From the NCBI GenBank assembly GCA_023078685.1, contig JALGAS010000005.1:3720001-3784000 (forward strand): DNA of 64,000 bases. The letters are read 5' to 3'. Both the position numbers and the translations under genes were made by a program. The notes under the pieces were generated by a model. The model was not told the DNA's origin, ran no database searches, and saw nothing but the letters and a program-made list of their open reading frames with translations. Below, piece by piece: positions 24,101-35,400 of this stretch (positions within the stretch are counted from its first letter, which is position 1; the number at the start of each line of letters is the position of its first letter). Source of the stretch: Neopestalotiopsis rosae (lineage: Eukaryota; Ascomycota; Sordariomycetes; Amphisphaeriales; Sporocadaceae).

Positions 24101-24670
24101 TACCTGTGCCCTATAGGTAGCAGAAGTTCGCTGATACTAACAAAGTCAGATTCTGCCCTATGCAGTAGGTACTTTTTGACATTGAGCCGCCCCTCGATTA
24201 GTGATGTTCTTCAAGCCCAATCTCAGGACGAGTTTGTGAAGATAGTACGGCAGTTGCGAAAGCCAAGAAACACTAGTCCTGCTTGTGCCTGATAGTTGGG
24301 AAAATGACAAACGAGCATCATGTGACACTATGGAATTTGTGCTTGATGTCTGCCCCCAGACTCATGGGTGCCATTCTTATGCAAGCTCTACGAGTCAGTT
24401 TTGAGATCCTCTTGCGAAGGAGAACGGGAAGTGATGCGTTATAATACGGACAGCAACATCATCTCCGCAAGCACGAACAAAAGGTTATAGTCGTTTTTCC
24501 AGAATGCAACACGCTATTGACGTATTCTCGAAAGTGATTCCAACCAGGTCTGAGTGAAGTAATCACTCGTAGGTAAACATGGCTTCGAATAGTGCGATGC
24601 TCTGATTATATATTAATGGTTTGGAGTTATTTGATTGGTTTGTCATCCATCCGAATACCAGTGTTCTGAT
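18160..24670. other. Long intergenic region (6.5 kb) upstream of apsA
   Basis: Open frames up to about 195 codons occur (for example 18703-19287 minus, 21758-22306 plus), but none shows a recognisable domain, and I could not extend them by splicing. Bases 18160-19400 are plausibly apsA leader and promoter, including a hairpin at 18300-18336. Purine-rich GAGA runs lie at about 19630-19650 and 19975-19995. I saw no clear transposon ends or tRNA genes. Confidence 0.5.
18300..18336. promoter_or_regulatory. Inverted repeat in the region upstream of apsA
   Basis: Perfect 9-bp arms AGTCTCACA (18300-18308) and TGTGAGACT (18328-18336) enclose a 19-nt loop, about 140 bp upstream of the apsA ATG. It could be a leader stem-loop or a palindromic protein site. 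Confidence 0.4.
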
Positions 24671-26126
24671 CTACAAATCCTGGCTCTTCTTTTCATTTGG
24701 CGATTCGTGCTTTTCGGATGCCTTTTTGCTGACGTTGATTGAATACTTACTCAAACTCTCGTACCATTGAATGACACTCCCGATCTTTCAGTACCACTGT
24801 ATTAGTAAAAAAAATCAACAAGCTGCAACACAACATCAAGACTTACCAAGAAGGCCCAAGATCCAATAAAGGTAGCCAGCACCGAAGCGTATGCAGCCGA
24901 TTCATTCTCACTGGCAAAGCCCAAGGCACCGCACAGCGTAAACCCTATGGCTCCCACGAGGTTCCAGAACCCAATGTGCCAACCCAAGGTCCCCAGGGCG
25001 GGTCGGTACCAGCTGGGCTGCGTCTCGAGCATGAAGAGCCAGCCCGAAATGATGAAGCCGCTGCCACCCACGACCTGCGGGAGCCAGTATATCCCGTTGG
25101 TCACGGGCACGGACATGGCATCGAGGATCGGCGGCAGCCCGGTGAGACCCGCGATCCAGAACACGGTGGCGCCGATGAACTGCGCCAAACAGGCCAGGAA
25201 CCCAATCTCGCGAAAGTAATGCCTCCTCAACTCCTCTCGGGTAGGCCACCACGCCCAAGACCTGGCGTCGTCGGTGCCAGCATGACGACGCGTGCGGAGC
25301 AGCGACTTGGTCTCGGCATGCTGATGCGAACAGTCGTCCAGCCGGGCCTTCAGGCGCATCCCGTCCTCGAGGGCCTCCTCCAGCGCCCAGCCAAAGCACT
25401 GCGTCCGGTTCTCGTTGACGGCCTCCAGCATGAGCAGCACGGAGCCAATTTCGAATATCGTTGCGCCGATAAAGGCCGTGATGCCGCCGCCGTAGTCCAC
25501 CTCGCCGCCGAATTCTGTTGACGGGCTCTGCTCCGGAAGCCATACGAAGAATCCGTTGAATACCCATACCACCGAACCTAGAAAGCCAAGGCGTTAGCCC
25601 GTTGACGAGGATATTTCTTGGATTGCATTCGATTGTCCGAAGCCGAGCTGTAAGACTCACCGAGTGTGAATATAGTAGCAACATCATAACTGACATCCCA
25701 GATGGGGTAACATGCCACCATCTTCCAGAGACCGCGCAGGATCCCCTTTGCGGAGTTCGAGGGTTCGGGGTGCGCCACTGTAGCGGAACTGTCCGTAGCA
25801 TCGCCATGACGCGGCGGTACGATGATGGCATGGCGGCCCTTGCGGTTGTCGCGAGAGCGCCACAGGTGATAGACGCCCGTTGTCGATGCGGTGTCGGCGG
25901 ACACGGCGGGCTTGTGGGCAACGGGTCCACCGCTGCCCGGCTTGGCGTCCGCCTCGTCCGACTTGGCGGACGGATGGTGATGGAGTTGTTGGTCCTGGCT
26001 ACTGCTGTCGCGACGACCGGCATCGGCAGGTCTGATGTAGGCTTTGGTTGGGTTGAGGAACGAGACGGGCCCGCGGACGCTGTGCGCGTGTCTTGGGATT
26101 CTCTCAGATGGCCGATGCAGCGTCAT
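24671..26126 (-). CDS. Fungal integral membrane protein, six predicted helices, unknown function
   Basis: I recognise this as a conserved fungal membrane protein type but know no function. Three exons: 26126-25661, 25577-24847, 24784-24671, giving 436 aa. Start is the ATG of MTLHRPSERI; in-frame codons upstream begin with TTG. Residues 1-130 are hydrophilic and probably cytosolic. Six hydrophobic segments follow, beginning with WDVSYDVATIFTLGSVVW (about 143-160) and ending with ATFIGSWAFLIGSVIQWYE across the last intron. A hydrophilic loop of about 75 residues (NENRTQCFGWALEEALEDG...) separates helices 2 and 3. Paired helices share a GxxxF-IG-G pattern (FIGATIFEIGS, FIGATVFWIAG), suggesting an internal duplication. 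The last exon was found by splicing past an apparent in-frame terminus, with a TACTAAT branch site about 20 nt before the acceptor. Confidence 0.82.
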
Positions 26127-27240
26127 GGTTCTTGGCACTCGAGTATAATCCCAGTTAGAGACTAATGAGTGGTTGTTTGGAGACAAACACAGTGTGCTTG
26201 TTAGACCCCTTTGTTTATCTTATGTTCTCACAGTATGACCGCTGTCAATCTTTGCTCAAGTGTAAAGGCGTTTACCATATGTGATCTTGACGAACGTATG
26301 ACGGCCAAGGCCTTAGCCAGATATTGTGTCCTCACAGTGATACGTTTGAAAAGTCGGCGCTCGATATTTTGTTGATGGCCAGAATTGTGTCGGTACCTGC
26401 ATCATACCCTTCGGAACTATGGTGCCAAGGCATGGCTTGCCCATTCAGGTGGCTCAATCAAGTTTGGCGGGAAATGCTCCGTGCCTGGGAAAAACAACAA
26501 TTACACGTGGGTTTCACTCACACGTCATTTGTGTTGCTGTAAATCAGTGAGGACGAAATGGGGTTAGCGGGCGGAAAGGGCTCGCTTATAAGCCACCCCT
26601 GTCTCTGCTTGACCTCTATGATACAGCATCTATGATTTAGATATTCCGCGTATTATCTTGCAACTCGACCATAGATATCGACCTTCTTTCTACGCATTTG
26701 GAATACATGGCAGATATTCGATATATATTCAAGGTCCAAGTGTCGATCATATTTCTCAGTCATCACTTTGAAATTCGAGTATAGAAGCCGTTGAGTCTCA
26801 AGCGGGAAAGCTCGGCTTAAGCCGAAAAGCTCGGCTTCGGCTTGAGTTCGCTTGCTTGAATCACGGTTCGTGGACTTTCATCCAATTGATTTGTATGCTT
26901 GTGTGTATACAAGAGTGTTGGATCTGATCAAAGATCGATATGTTGGTGCCTGGTGTTGCGAAGGAGACGGGATAGAAGATACTTTTACATTCGTGGCGAT
27001 CGGAGTGCCTGCAAGCAGTGTACTGCGGAGTTCGGCATGCTTCAGAAACATATGCCTGATCTGACCCGACCGAGTGGTGGGTTGCGCAACTCGGCACGCA
27101 ACTGAACCAGACCGACACATTGCACCGCGCTTGAATTGTCAGCACTGCATATAAAGCTCCCTAGATGCTATCTTGAGTTCCCTTGTTGATTTGATTTACT
27201 TTCATCTAAAAGAATTGCATGGAAAGGTGCTTAAAAGGCC
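26127..27240. other. Divergent intergenic region between membrane protein and ABC transporter
   Basis: No supported gene. It is the shared upstream region of two divergent genes. It contains short AAGCTCGGCTT repeats (26808-26843) and the presumed ABC transporter promoter. Confidence 0.5.
26808..26843. repeat. Interleaved AAGCTCGGCTT direct and inverted repeats
   Basis: AAGCTCGGCTT occurs at 26808-26818 and 26827-26837. Between and after them are AAGCCGA and CGGCTTGAG, so the segment can fold on itself or present repeated sites. It lies about 400 bp upstream of the ABC transporter start. Confidence 0.55.
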
Positions 27241-30200
27241 ATGATTTTCAACTCATCATCAGATATACTGGCCGAGTCCAGCATCGGGCCTGCGGCACTA
27301 AAGCGATTTGATTTTACACTTGTCTTTGAGAGCATCGTCCTATCCATTGTACCTTCAACCTTGTTCTTCATCATAGCTCCTCAGCGCCTTTTCTGGCTTA
27401 TCAAGCAACCTCGCAAAGTCACTAGGAGCTCACGCTCTGTATTGAAAGTGGTTGGTACCAGTAGCTTGCTGCTTCTGTACGATAAGAAACTAACATGTCA
27501 TACTTGAATAAAGGCGCTGATCGGAGTTTATACGACTCTACAACTTGTTGATCTCTTATACCTGGCCGTTGGACCGTCGTTCGTAACGAAAGCCCAGCTC
27601 GCAGCCGCCGTGCTCGTCTTTGTCAACGGGCTCTTACTATTGCTCGTGTCTCATGCCGAACATACACGCTCAGTCAGTCCATCGACAATCATCAATGTCT
27701 ATCTTTTGTCCACCTTGCTCTTCGACTGCGTGAACATCAGGACGCTGTGGCTTCTTGGGAATGTCGACGTTCTTGCCAGGCTTTCGACTTCGGCCGCTGC
27801 CATTAAAGCGGTCGTCTTGGCCGCCGAGGCCTGGGAGAAGAGATCTATCCTCCTTTCTCAGTATCGAGAGCTTTCTCCCGAGGTGACGAGTGGTATTCTC
27901 AACCGGACCGTCTTCTGGTGGCTCAATCCACTGATGAAGGCTGGCTTTGGTCGGTCGCTGACGGATCAAGACTTGTATTGTGGTTCTTGTCCTAACTGGG
28001 GAAAAAGTCCCGTCGCTGACACTTGTCCAGGTTTCCCATCCATGAAAGCTTGGAAGCAACAAGATTACTCGGAAAATCGCAACGTGCTTGGGAGTCAGGT
28101 ATAGAACGACTTCCCACAAAGCACGTATATCATGTACTGACGTTACATTAGCCAACAAGTCAGACAAAAATGCGCTCTTTCGATCCACGCTCATCGCCTG
28201 CAAATGGGTGTTTCTCTCGGGTGTATTTCCTCGTCTCTGTCTGATAGCACTCAAGTATACACAACCTTTCCTGATTTCAAGAACTACAGAATTCGCCGGG
28301 GATTCATCACAGCCTGATGAAATAGGTTGGGGCCTCACGGGAGCATGGTTGCTCGTGTTTCTTGGGCTCGCGGTAAGTGTTTCTCTAACGTGAATTCATT
28401 TCCTAATTTGAATCTTTGGGATCTTATTAATGATAATAACAGGTAGGCAATGGGTTCTACTACCACATGACATATAGGTAAGTCGTGTTCGCACCATGTA
28501 AACCCAACCCGTACTAAACTTCTAGATTCGTGACTGCAGTTAGAGGGAGTCTAGGTGGCATGATCTACTGCAAGACATTGAATCTGAGCGCAAATGCTCT
28601 GGATGAGTCGAGTGAGTGTTCTCTATTGGCTGTGACTGCCGTGGTCTTTCTACTCACTGTCTCATAGTCGCGGTGACCTTAATGTCGACTGATTCGGAGA
28701 ATATCTGCCTGACTTTTGCTAACTTGCATGAAGTCTGGGCCTCACCCATAGAGTGTGGTGTGGCTCTATATCTATTGTATAGAAATTTGGGTCTGGCTGC
28801 ATTGACACCAATGACGGTTACGATGAGTCAGTTCTCGCCCATCACCCCCAAAGGACTCTCAGGAAAACACGGAACTAATCTGACAATAGTCGCAACTATT
28901 TCTATCATGCAGCTTGCAAGATTCATGGGCAATGCTCAAAGAACCTGGATCCGCGGCACGCAGACAAGAGTCGATGTGACTGCCTCGATGCTTGGATCAA
29001 TGAAGGTACGAATCTCCCTGCTAAGGTCTTCCATTGAATGCTAATAATATGTAATCAACAGGAGGTCAAGATGCTTGGTCTTACCGATCTCTTGACGCAG
29101 ACGGTTCAAAAGCTTCGTGTCAAGGAACTAAACCTAGCGAGCAAATATCGACGCCTACTCAGCTGTCGTGTATTTCTTGGTGAGGCATCTCACTTTTATT
29201 TTCGGAAGTCAGCACTATTGACCATAACTAGGTAGCAGTACGGTGACAATCGCGCCCCTGGCCACTTTTGCGACTTTTGTCATCATTTCTCAAGGAACCG
29301 GTCAACCTCTGAATGTAGCTTCGGCATATTCTTCTCTTTCCTTGATCTACCTTCTGTCTGATCCAATATCCATTGTAATTCGCACGATTCCCATGCTGAG
29401 TGCAGCCAAGGCATGTTTTGAGCGCATCCAGAATTTCATTCTTTCGGAGAGCTGCGAGGATATGCGACAGTCCTTGAGTCCAAGTCCGAGTGAGGATTCT
29501 TGGCCATTACAGGAAAACACCTCCCCGGGGAACACGATTTCTCTCGAGCTGCGCAATCTTCGCACACAACCAGCTGTGCACTACGGATCACCTTTGATGG
29601 TGGTAGCCAATGCAAGTTTTGGATGGTCCACATCTGAACCAGCTATTCTGAAAGACATATCTTGTACTATTCGCGCCCAACAACTGACATTCATCATTGG
29701 AAACGTTGGTATGTGTACCACCACTCCCATTATACCACTTTTGATATATCTTGTTGAGTTCTGTGACAAAGCTAATTCGAGGCAACAGGTTCTGGCAAGA
29801 GTACACTCATGAAAGCCTTGTTGGGAGAGATTCGACCTGCAAAAGGGTCAATTTATACTGCTTCACGTGATGTCGCCCTGGCCAGCCAAGAACCTTGGAT
29901 ACAGAACTTGACGTTATGTGAAAACATTCTCGGAGCTGCAGCGTTCGACAAGGCTTGGTACGACAGGGTCATTTCGGCATGCTCCCTCGAGCGGGATATG
30001 CTCGAGCTGCCAAATCAAGATGCAACAAAGACGGGCAGTGCTGGCGTGTCTCTGAGTGGTGGACAGAAACAGCGTCTCACCCTGGCCCGGGCTCTTTACT
30101 CGAAAAGAAAGATTGCCTTCCTTGACGACGTCTTTGCTGGGCAGGATGCACGCACAGAAGAACATATCTATCAGAGTCTTTTCGCAAAGGATGGATTATT

Positions 30201-32430
30201 TCGGGAAATGGGCACGACCGTGGTGTGCATCACCAACACAAGTAAGCACCAACCGACTCTCGGATATGTTGTAGGGTAGAATACTGACTGTGTGGGCTCG
30301 TAATAGTTCATAGACTGGCATATGCGGATCACGTCATCGCACTCGATGAGAGTGGACACATATTTCATCAGGGCTCTTTCGAAAAGCTTCAGTCGAGCAC
30401 CAATTATCTACATGGCCTTCAAATTGAACAAAATGGATCTGATCAGTCAGGAGACAGAACTGCTCCCCAAGAGCCGAGTCTCAATACTGTCCCCCGACGC
30501 CAGACCGCACAAGAACAACCGCCTTCGACCACTGGCTTCGCCGGAGAACTTGCAACCTACGGATACTATTTGGGTGCATCGCCTCTCTGGTACACATGTC
30601 TCTTTGCAGTCCTCATTGTATTCTACTCGGCAGGTTTCAAGTCTACAGAACTGCTCCTCAGCTTCTGGACTGGCCAGTCCAGTGACGCGCAAGAGGTCAA
30701 CAGATTCTATCTCGGGTTCTACGGAATGCTCGCCGGCATCTCCATCATCGGCATCACCGGATCGGCGTTCTTCTATCTCACCGTCATGGTGCCCAGGAAC
30801 TCCGAGGTGCTCCACGCTCGCCTGTTGAATGCGGTCATGGGCGCTCCGCTGTCCTTCTTCTCCAATACGGACGTCGGCGTTACGACGAACCGGTTCAGCC
30901 AAGACATGTCCGTGATTGACACGGAGCTGCCGTACACTCTGATCGACTTTGCTCTCAACATCACCACAGTGGTCATGGCTGCTGTTCTCATGTGTGTCTT
31001 CTCGGGGTACTTTGCGGCAACATTACCCCCAATCATCCTCTTCTGTTGGGGTGAGTCCATTATCCGAGATATTGCACATGTTTTGATGTACTGACATATG
31101 CTCTAGTCCTTCAGGTAAATATAACATCCGGCTTCAAATAGGGTTACACGATCTTGAAGGTGACTGGAACGTGGAGTCAATTGCTAATGTGAACTGTCTT
31201 GGTTTCTAGAAATTCTATCTCAAGACGTCTCGCCAGATCCGACTTCTTGATCTCGAAGCGAAATCGCCCCTGTTCACCCAGTTCCTCGACCTCCTGCAAG
31301 GGCTCTCCAGCGTAAGAGCATTTGCGTGGGAGACGCGGTTCAAGGAGAGGTACCTCGAGCTCCTGGACGCGTCGCAGCGGCCGTACTACCTGCTCTTCTG
31401 CGTCCAGCGCTGGCTGGAGCTCGTCCTGGACCTCATGGTCGCCGTGCTCGCCACCATCCTCATGGTCCTCGTCGTCCGGCTCCGGGCCGACTTCTCGCCC
31501 CGCTTCGTGGCCCTGGCCGTCCTCAACGTGACGGCCTTTAGCCAGACCCTCACCAACGTCATCAAGGAGTGGACGCAGCTCGAGACGTCCTTTGGCGCCG
31601 TCGCCCGGGTCAAGAAATTTTGCGAGGACACGGAGAGCGAGAACGACGCGGCCAGGGAGTCGGCGACGAATGTGCCCGAGTCCTGGCCTTTATACGGACA
31701 CATTTCCATCGAGAACCTCACGGCGGCATACACGGCGGATGGTGAGCCAGTCCTGCGTAATGTCTCTCTCGAAATACCCGCCGGCTCCACCGTCGGCATC
31801 TGTGGGCGTAGCGGGAGCGGAAAGAGCAGCCTCGTGGCCTGCCTTCTGCGCATGATGGAGGTCGGCAGCGACTCTCGCATCGAGATTGATGGCATCGACA
31901 TCACGTCGCTACCGCGCCAGGCGGTCCGCACCGCCATGGCCGTGGTCCCTCAGCATCCCTTCTTCCTCAAGAACACCGACGTCCGCCACAACCTGATTCC
32001 GCTAGGGGGCTCAGGCGGCCAGCAGCCGGACGACAATAGGATCCTGGCGGTGCTGCAGCGCCTGGAGATGCGGGAGGCGGTCGAGCGCATGGGCGGCCTC
32101 GACAGCATGCTGGACATGGACCGCCTGTCGCAGGGCCAGCGCCAGCTCTTGTGCCTGGCCCGGGCCGTACTGGCGGGCAAGAGGATCATCGTGCTCGACG
32201 AGGCGAGCAGCAACGTCGACGAGCGGTCCGAGAGGCTCATCAGACAGGTGATTCGCGAGCAGTTTGTCGAATGTACCGTGATTGCCATTGCCCATCGCAT
32301 CGGAGGGGTGGCCGACTTTGATCGCGTGGCTGTCATGGGAGGTGGGAAAATCCTCGAATGGGATGATCCTCAGGCACTTTTGAGTCGCGACAGCGAGTTC
32401 AAGAGACTGTGGGATCTCGGATCCGGCTGA
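27241..32430 (+). CDS. ABC transporter, ABCC (MRP-like) full-size exporter
   Basis: Full-size MRP-type exporter, probably for drugs or metabolites. Spliced model of 14 exons: 27241-27447 (or -27450), 27514-27974, 28031-28098, 28152-28372, 28443-28477, 28526-28611, 28668-28826, 28890-29005, 29062-29179, 29232-29708, 29789-30241, 30307-31050, 31107-31114, 31210-32430, giving about 1457 aa. N-terminal helices (TMD0-like) are followed by TMD1, NBD1, TMD2 and NBD2. NBD1 (about 600-830) has Walker A GSGKST split by an intron, signature LSGGQKQR and Walker B FLDDVF, with Asp in place of the catalytic Glu as usual for ABCC. NBD2 has Walker A GRSGSGKSS (about 1250), signature LSQGQRQL and Walker B VLDEAS, all intact. 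The H-loop His of NBD1 appears to be Asn. Exon 1 donor is weak; all other junctions keep frame. Confidence 0.92.
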
Positions 32431-35400
32431 TCATAGTGTGAAGGAATGCAATTGACCATCCACTAGGGATCATGCAGTTTTCTTGGAAATTCTAGGTTCT
32501 CTATAGTCTCGTAGCAGTCAAATGATCATGATCATGTCTACCGGATATAGCAATTCTTTCTTCAATGGTTGTAAATACTTATCCCTGGGACGTGAATTGC
32601 CCAGCAAACCATGCATGCTAGTGTGAATCAATGACAATGAGGGAGGATTGCTTGGAGTAGCCCGCAAGATTGGGATCGAAACAGATGGTGTAGATTTCAG
32701 TTGATTGCTGTGCCGTACGATACGCGATTGCCGTTGTAGACGTTCGAATGTACTGTACTTTGGTAAGGGTATGGTTGTACCTCTAAAGATGAAAATTGCT
32801 CCATTTCACAAACAGCCTACCATGATTACCAGAGAGTCGTGCCTCTCGGTATCTCTCTGCATGTTCGTCACGCTTCCCTTGCGTGTTTGCCACCAATCCG
32901 CTGCGATTGTTGGTTGTGATCTCCGTTGTCAATGATGATTTAGCTGAAGGGAGGCTCGACCATGCACTGGATGATTCCCCGGGGAACATGATCATGACTT
33001 TGGTTTGCTGTGTCTATTGAGAAAATATGCGAGTCAAAACTCTTGGCTTGGGAAATATTGGATTGATCGTCCTGTTCAGGGTCCTAACGCACAAACATAG
33101 GGACAAGAAATGAACATAACGTTTAATGATGTGCACGATCAGCGTGGAGTAAAGAGGTCCAACTCCACGGATCGTAGGCGAGCCTCCCATCTGCGGATCG
33201 TAATTGCCGGGCTGCCGGTGCGTCTTCGATACTGATCAGAGCTTCCCATAGTCAGCAGCTTCGCAAGGGTTGGCGAAGGTCCAGAACCCCTTGTCACCGC
33301 GGGCGGTGGGCCGGTCAATAGTGTCATATCATCGATGAGGCATGCCCGTCGGGGTCAGCACGTAAAATCTTGCTTGCATATCGACAGACCTCGGCTCTGC
33401 ACACGTCATCTTTTTTTTTTTTTTCTTCTCTCAAACAATAAGAACACAGCACTCGGCGGCTTGTTGCATGCATGCAAAGCATGTAACATTGGTATAAATA
33501 GCAATATTTTCAAGGATCAGAAAGAGAGGGCATGAGTGCGTAAGAGGCAGCGGGGGGTCTTGCCTACATACGAGAGATGCGGAGCATGCCCGGACCTTGG
33601 ACTTCAGCCTGGCCGTGACGGTCCGATGTCCCATGATGGGTCGGGTCTTGTGCTATGGTATAAGCTGGGGGCACGCATAGGCACCGATTGTCCGTACTCA
33701 TACGCGTGGTCGAGGTAGGGACAAACACTTGGCACCAACGGCTCGGGACGCATTCAGAGCGTTGATTCGCTGTTACACACGCCATCCGCGATCTCGGGAC
33801 TGTGCTGATGGAGCAATCGCGGCGCCATTGAGTTATCTCCTGGCTTGCCTGAGCAGGGAAGGGGCATCGAATGTTGCATCCTGGAGGGCCTGGACTGCTG
33901 GTTGCTGGGAGGTAAATCTCGAGCAAAGATCATTAGTAGAAAGTTGCTCCGACACGATGGCAAATTACGAGTTGGCAGCGACAAGGTAATTTTGAAAGAG
34001 TTTCCAGATTCAATCAATAAAGGTCGCAAGGGGTTGGTCGTAATTGCAATTCCCGACACAGTGGATGGCTAAATTCATGGGTACAGGTGCAGGGTGCGGA
34101 CACGAATACTGGTATGCTTGCCGCTTGTCCTGTGGGTTTTCGTCTCCCTGCTCATATAACGTCTCTTCGCATCTTTGAATAGTCAACAACCGGGTTGTCG
34201 AGTTTTGAGGGGCCTCCCAGCATTGAGAAGGACAAGAGCGTATCCATCGATACCAGAAGGAGTTGTTTGCACTCGGTATATACGAGTCTTGTGCCGGTCG
34301 TCCTCGGGTGCATGATTGAGTACCTCTTCTCATCGTATATGAGACTTCGGGGACTTTCAGCCTTGTCACTATAGGTTCCAGTCGTCAAGATGGCAATCGA
34401 TTGGGAGTACTGCCGATGCTCAAGATGATGATATCAAGGCGATCGGGATGTTTTCCCTCTCAAGTCGACGCTCCAAGACCCCAGACCTGGGGTGAACAAC
34501 TCTTCATTGCGCAGATTTCAGACCGTACGGTGCGCCTCAACGTGACGCGCAATGTCGTGACCACATGAGCAGTCGATGCCCAGATGATACTAACCCCCTC
34601 GAAAGAATACCGACCTCTTCTCAAGCATATTGGGGTTCAGCACCGCATAAAGGCGTTGTAGGCGATATTTGATCGCCACTTTCCAGAGAGTTCAAGACAG
34701 AGGCTCTGTCCAGGTAATTAGAACGTCATGAAAGACGGTTTCGATACTCTGGGACAGCGGCAAGCTATAATTGAAGTATCTTTCTAAAAGGTCAGACATA
34801 TCCCAGGTTATAAGCGAGGTCCAAGTGAATCGCACACTGGCGGCACTTCAGCTATTACAGCCATCCAGTCTAACTGTAGGATCTGATGTTGCAAAAGGCC
34901 TAGAGCGGGCGGCTAGCTCAGCTTCAATACGATTATGTGTCATGTGTTTGTGCTCTCAAGCAAGTGAGTATGGAGCCAAGCGTATACAATGTGTTGTTGC
35001 CAAATTGGTAGGTGCAAAGGATTGAGCAACTACCGATGCTTCGCGATACTTTAATGGCCAGGACTAAAGACTTGTTGAAACATGCCTGGTCCGCTGAATG
35101 TAACGTCTAGTACCGAAGCGTTTACGATGTACTTGGGGCGAATATTGGATCTCTTTAGGTGAGGTTAAAGTGAACAGGCCTTATTGTGATCTCGGCGGTG
35201 GCAAAGAAGGACGGAGAAGGCATTTGAGGAAGGGAATAAAGAGATGGCAGGTGGTTGAGCATTAGGCATTAAGTAGGTAGGCTGTGCAAAGAAGAGGTTT
35301 GTTTGAAAATAAGAAGGAAATCCACGGAGACTCTGATTTGGTTAATATGCCAGTCATTGCTACTATACCACAAGGGTACTCTAGATATGCATCTAGCAGA

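Noticed and set aside
24908..26023. 371-codon minus-strand frame overlapping the membrane protein
   Set aside because: Arg/His/Pro-rich out-of-frame translation of the real exons and their intron.
33120..33340. Short minus-strand stretch reading GDKGFWTFANPCEAADYGKL and, after a stop, YDPQMGGSPTIRGVGP
   Set aside because: It looked like a decayed enzyme fragment, but I cannot name a family and it is broken by a stop; support is too weak for a pseudogene call.
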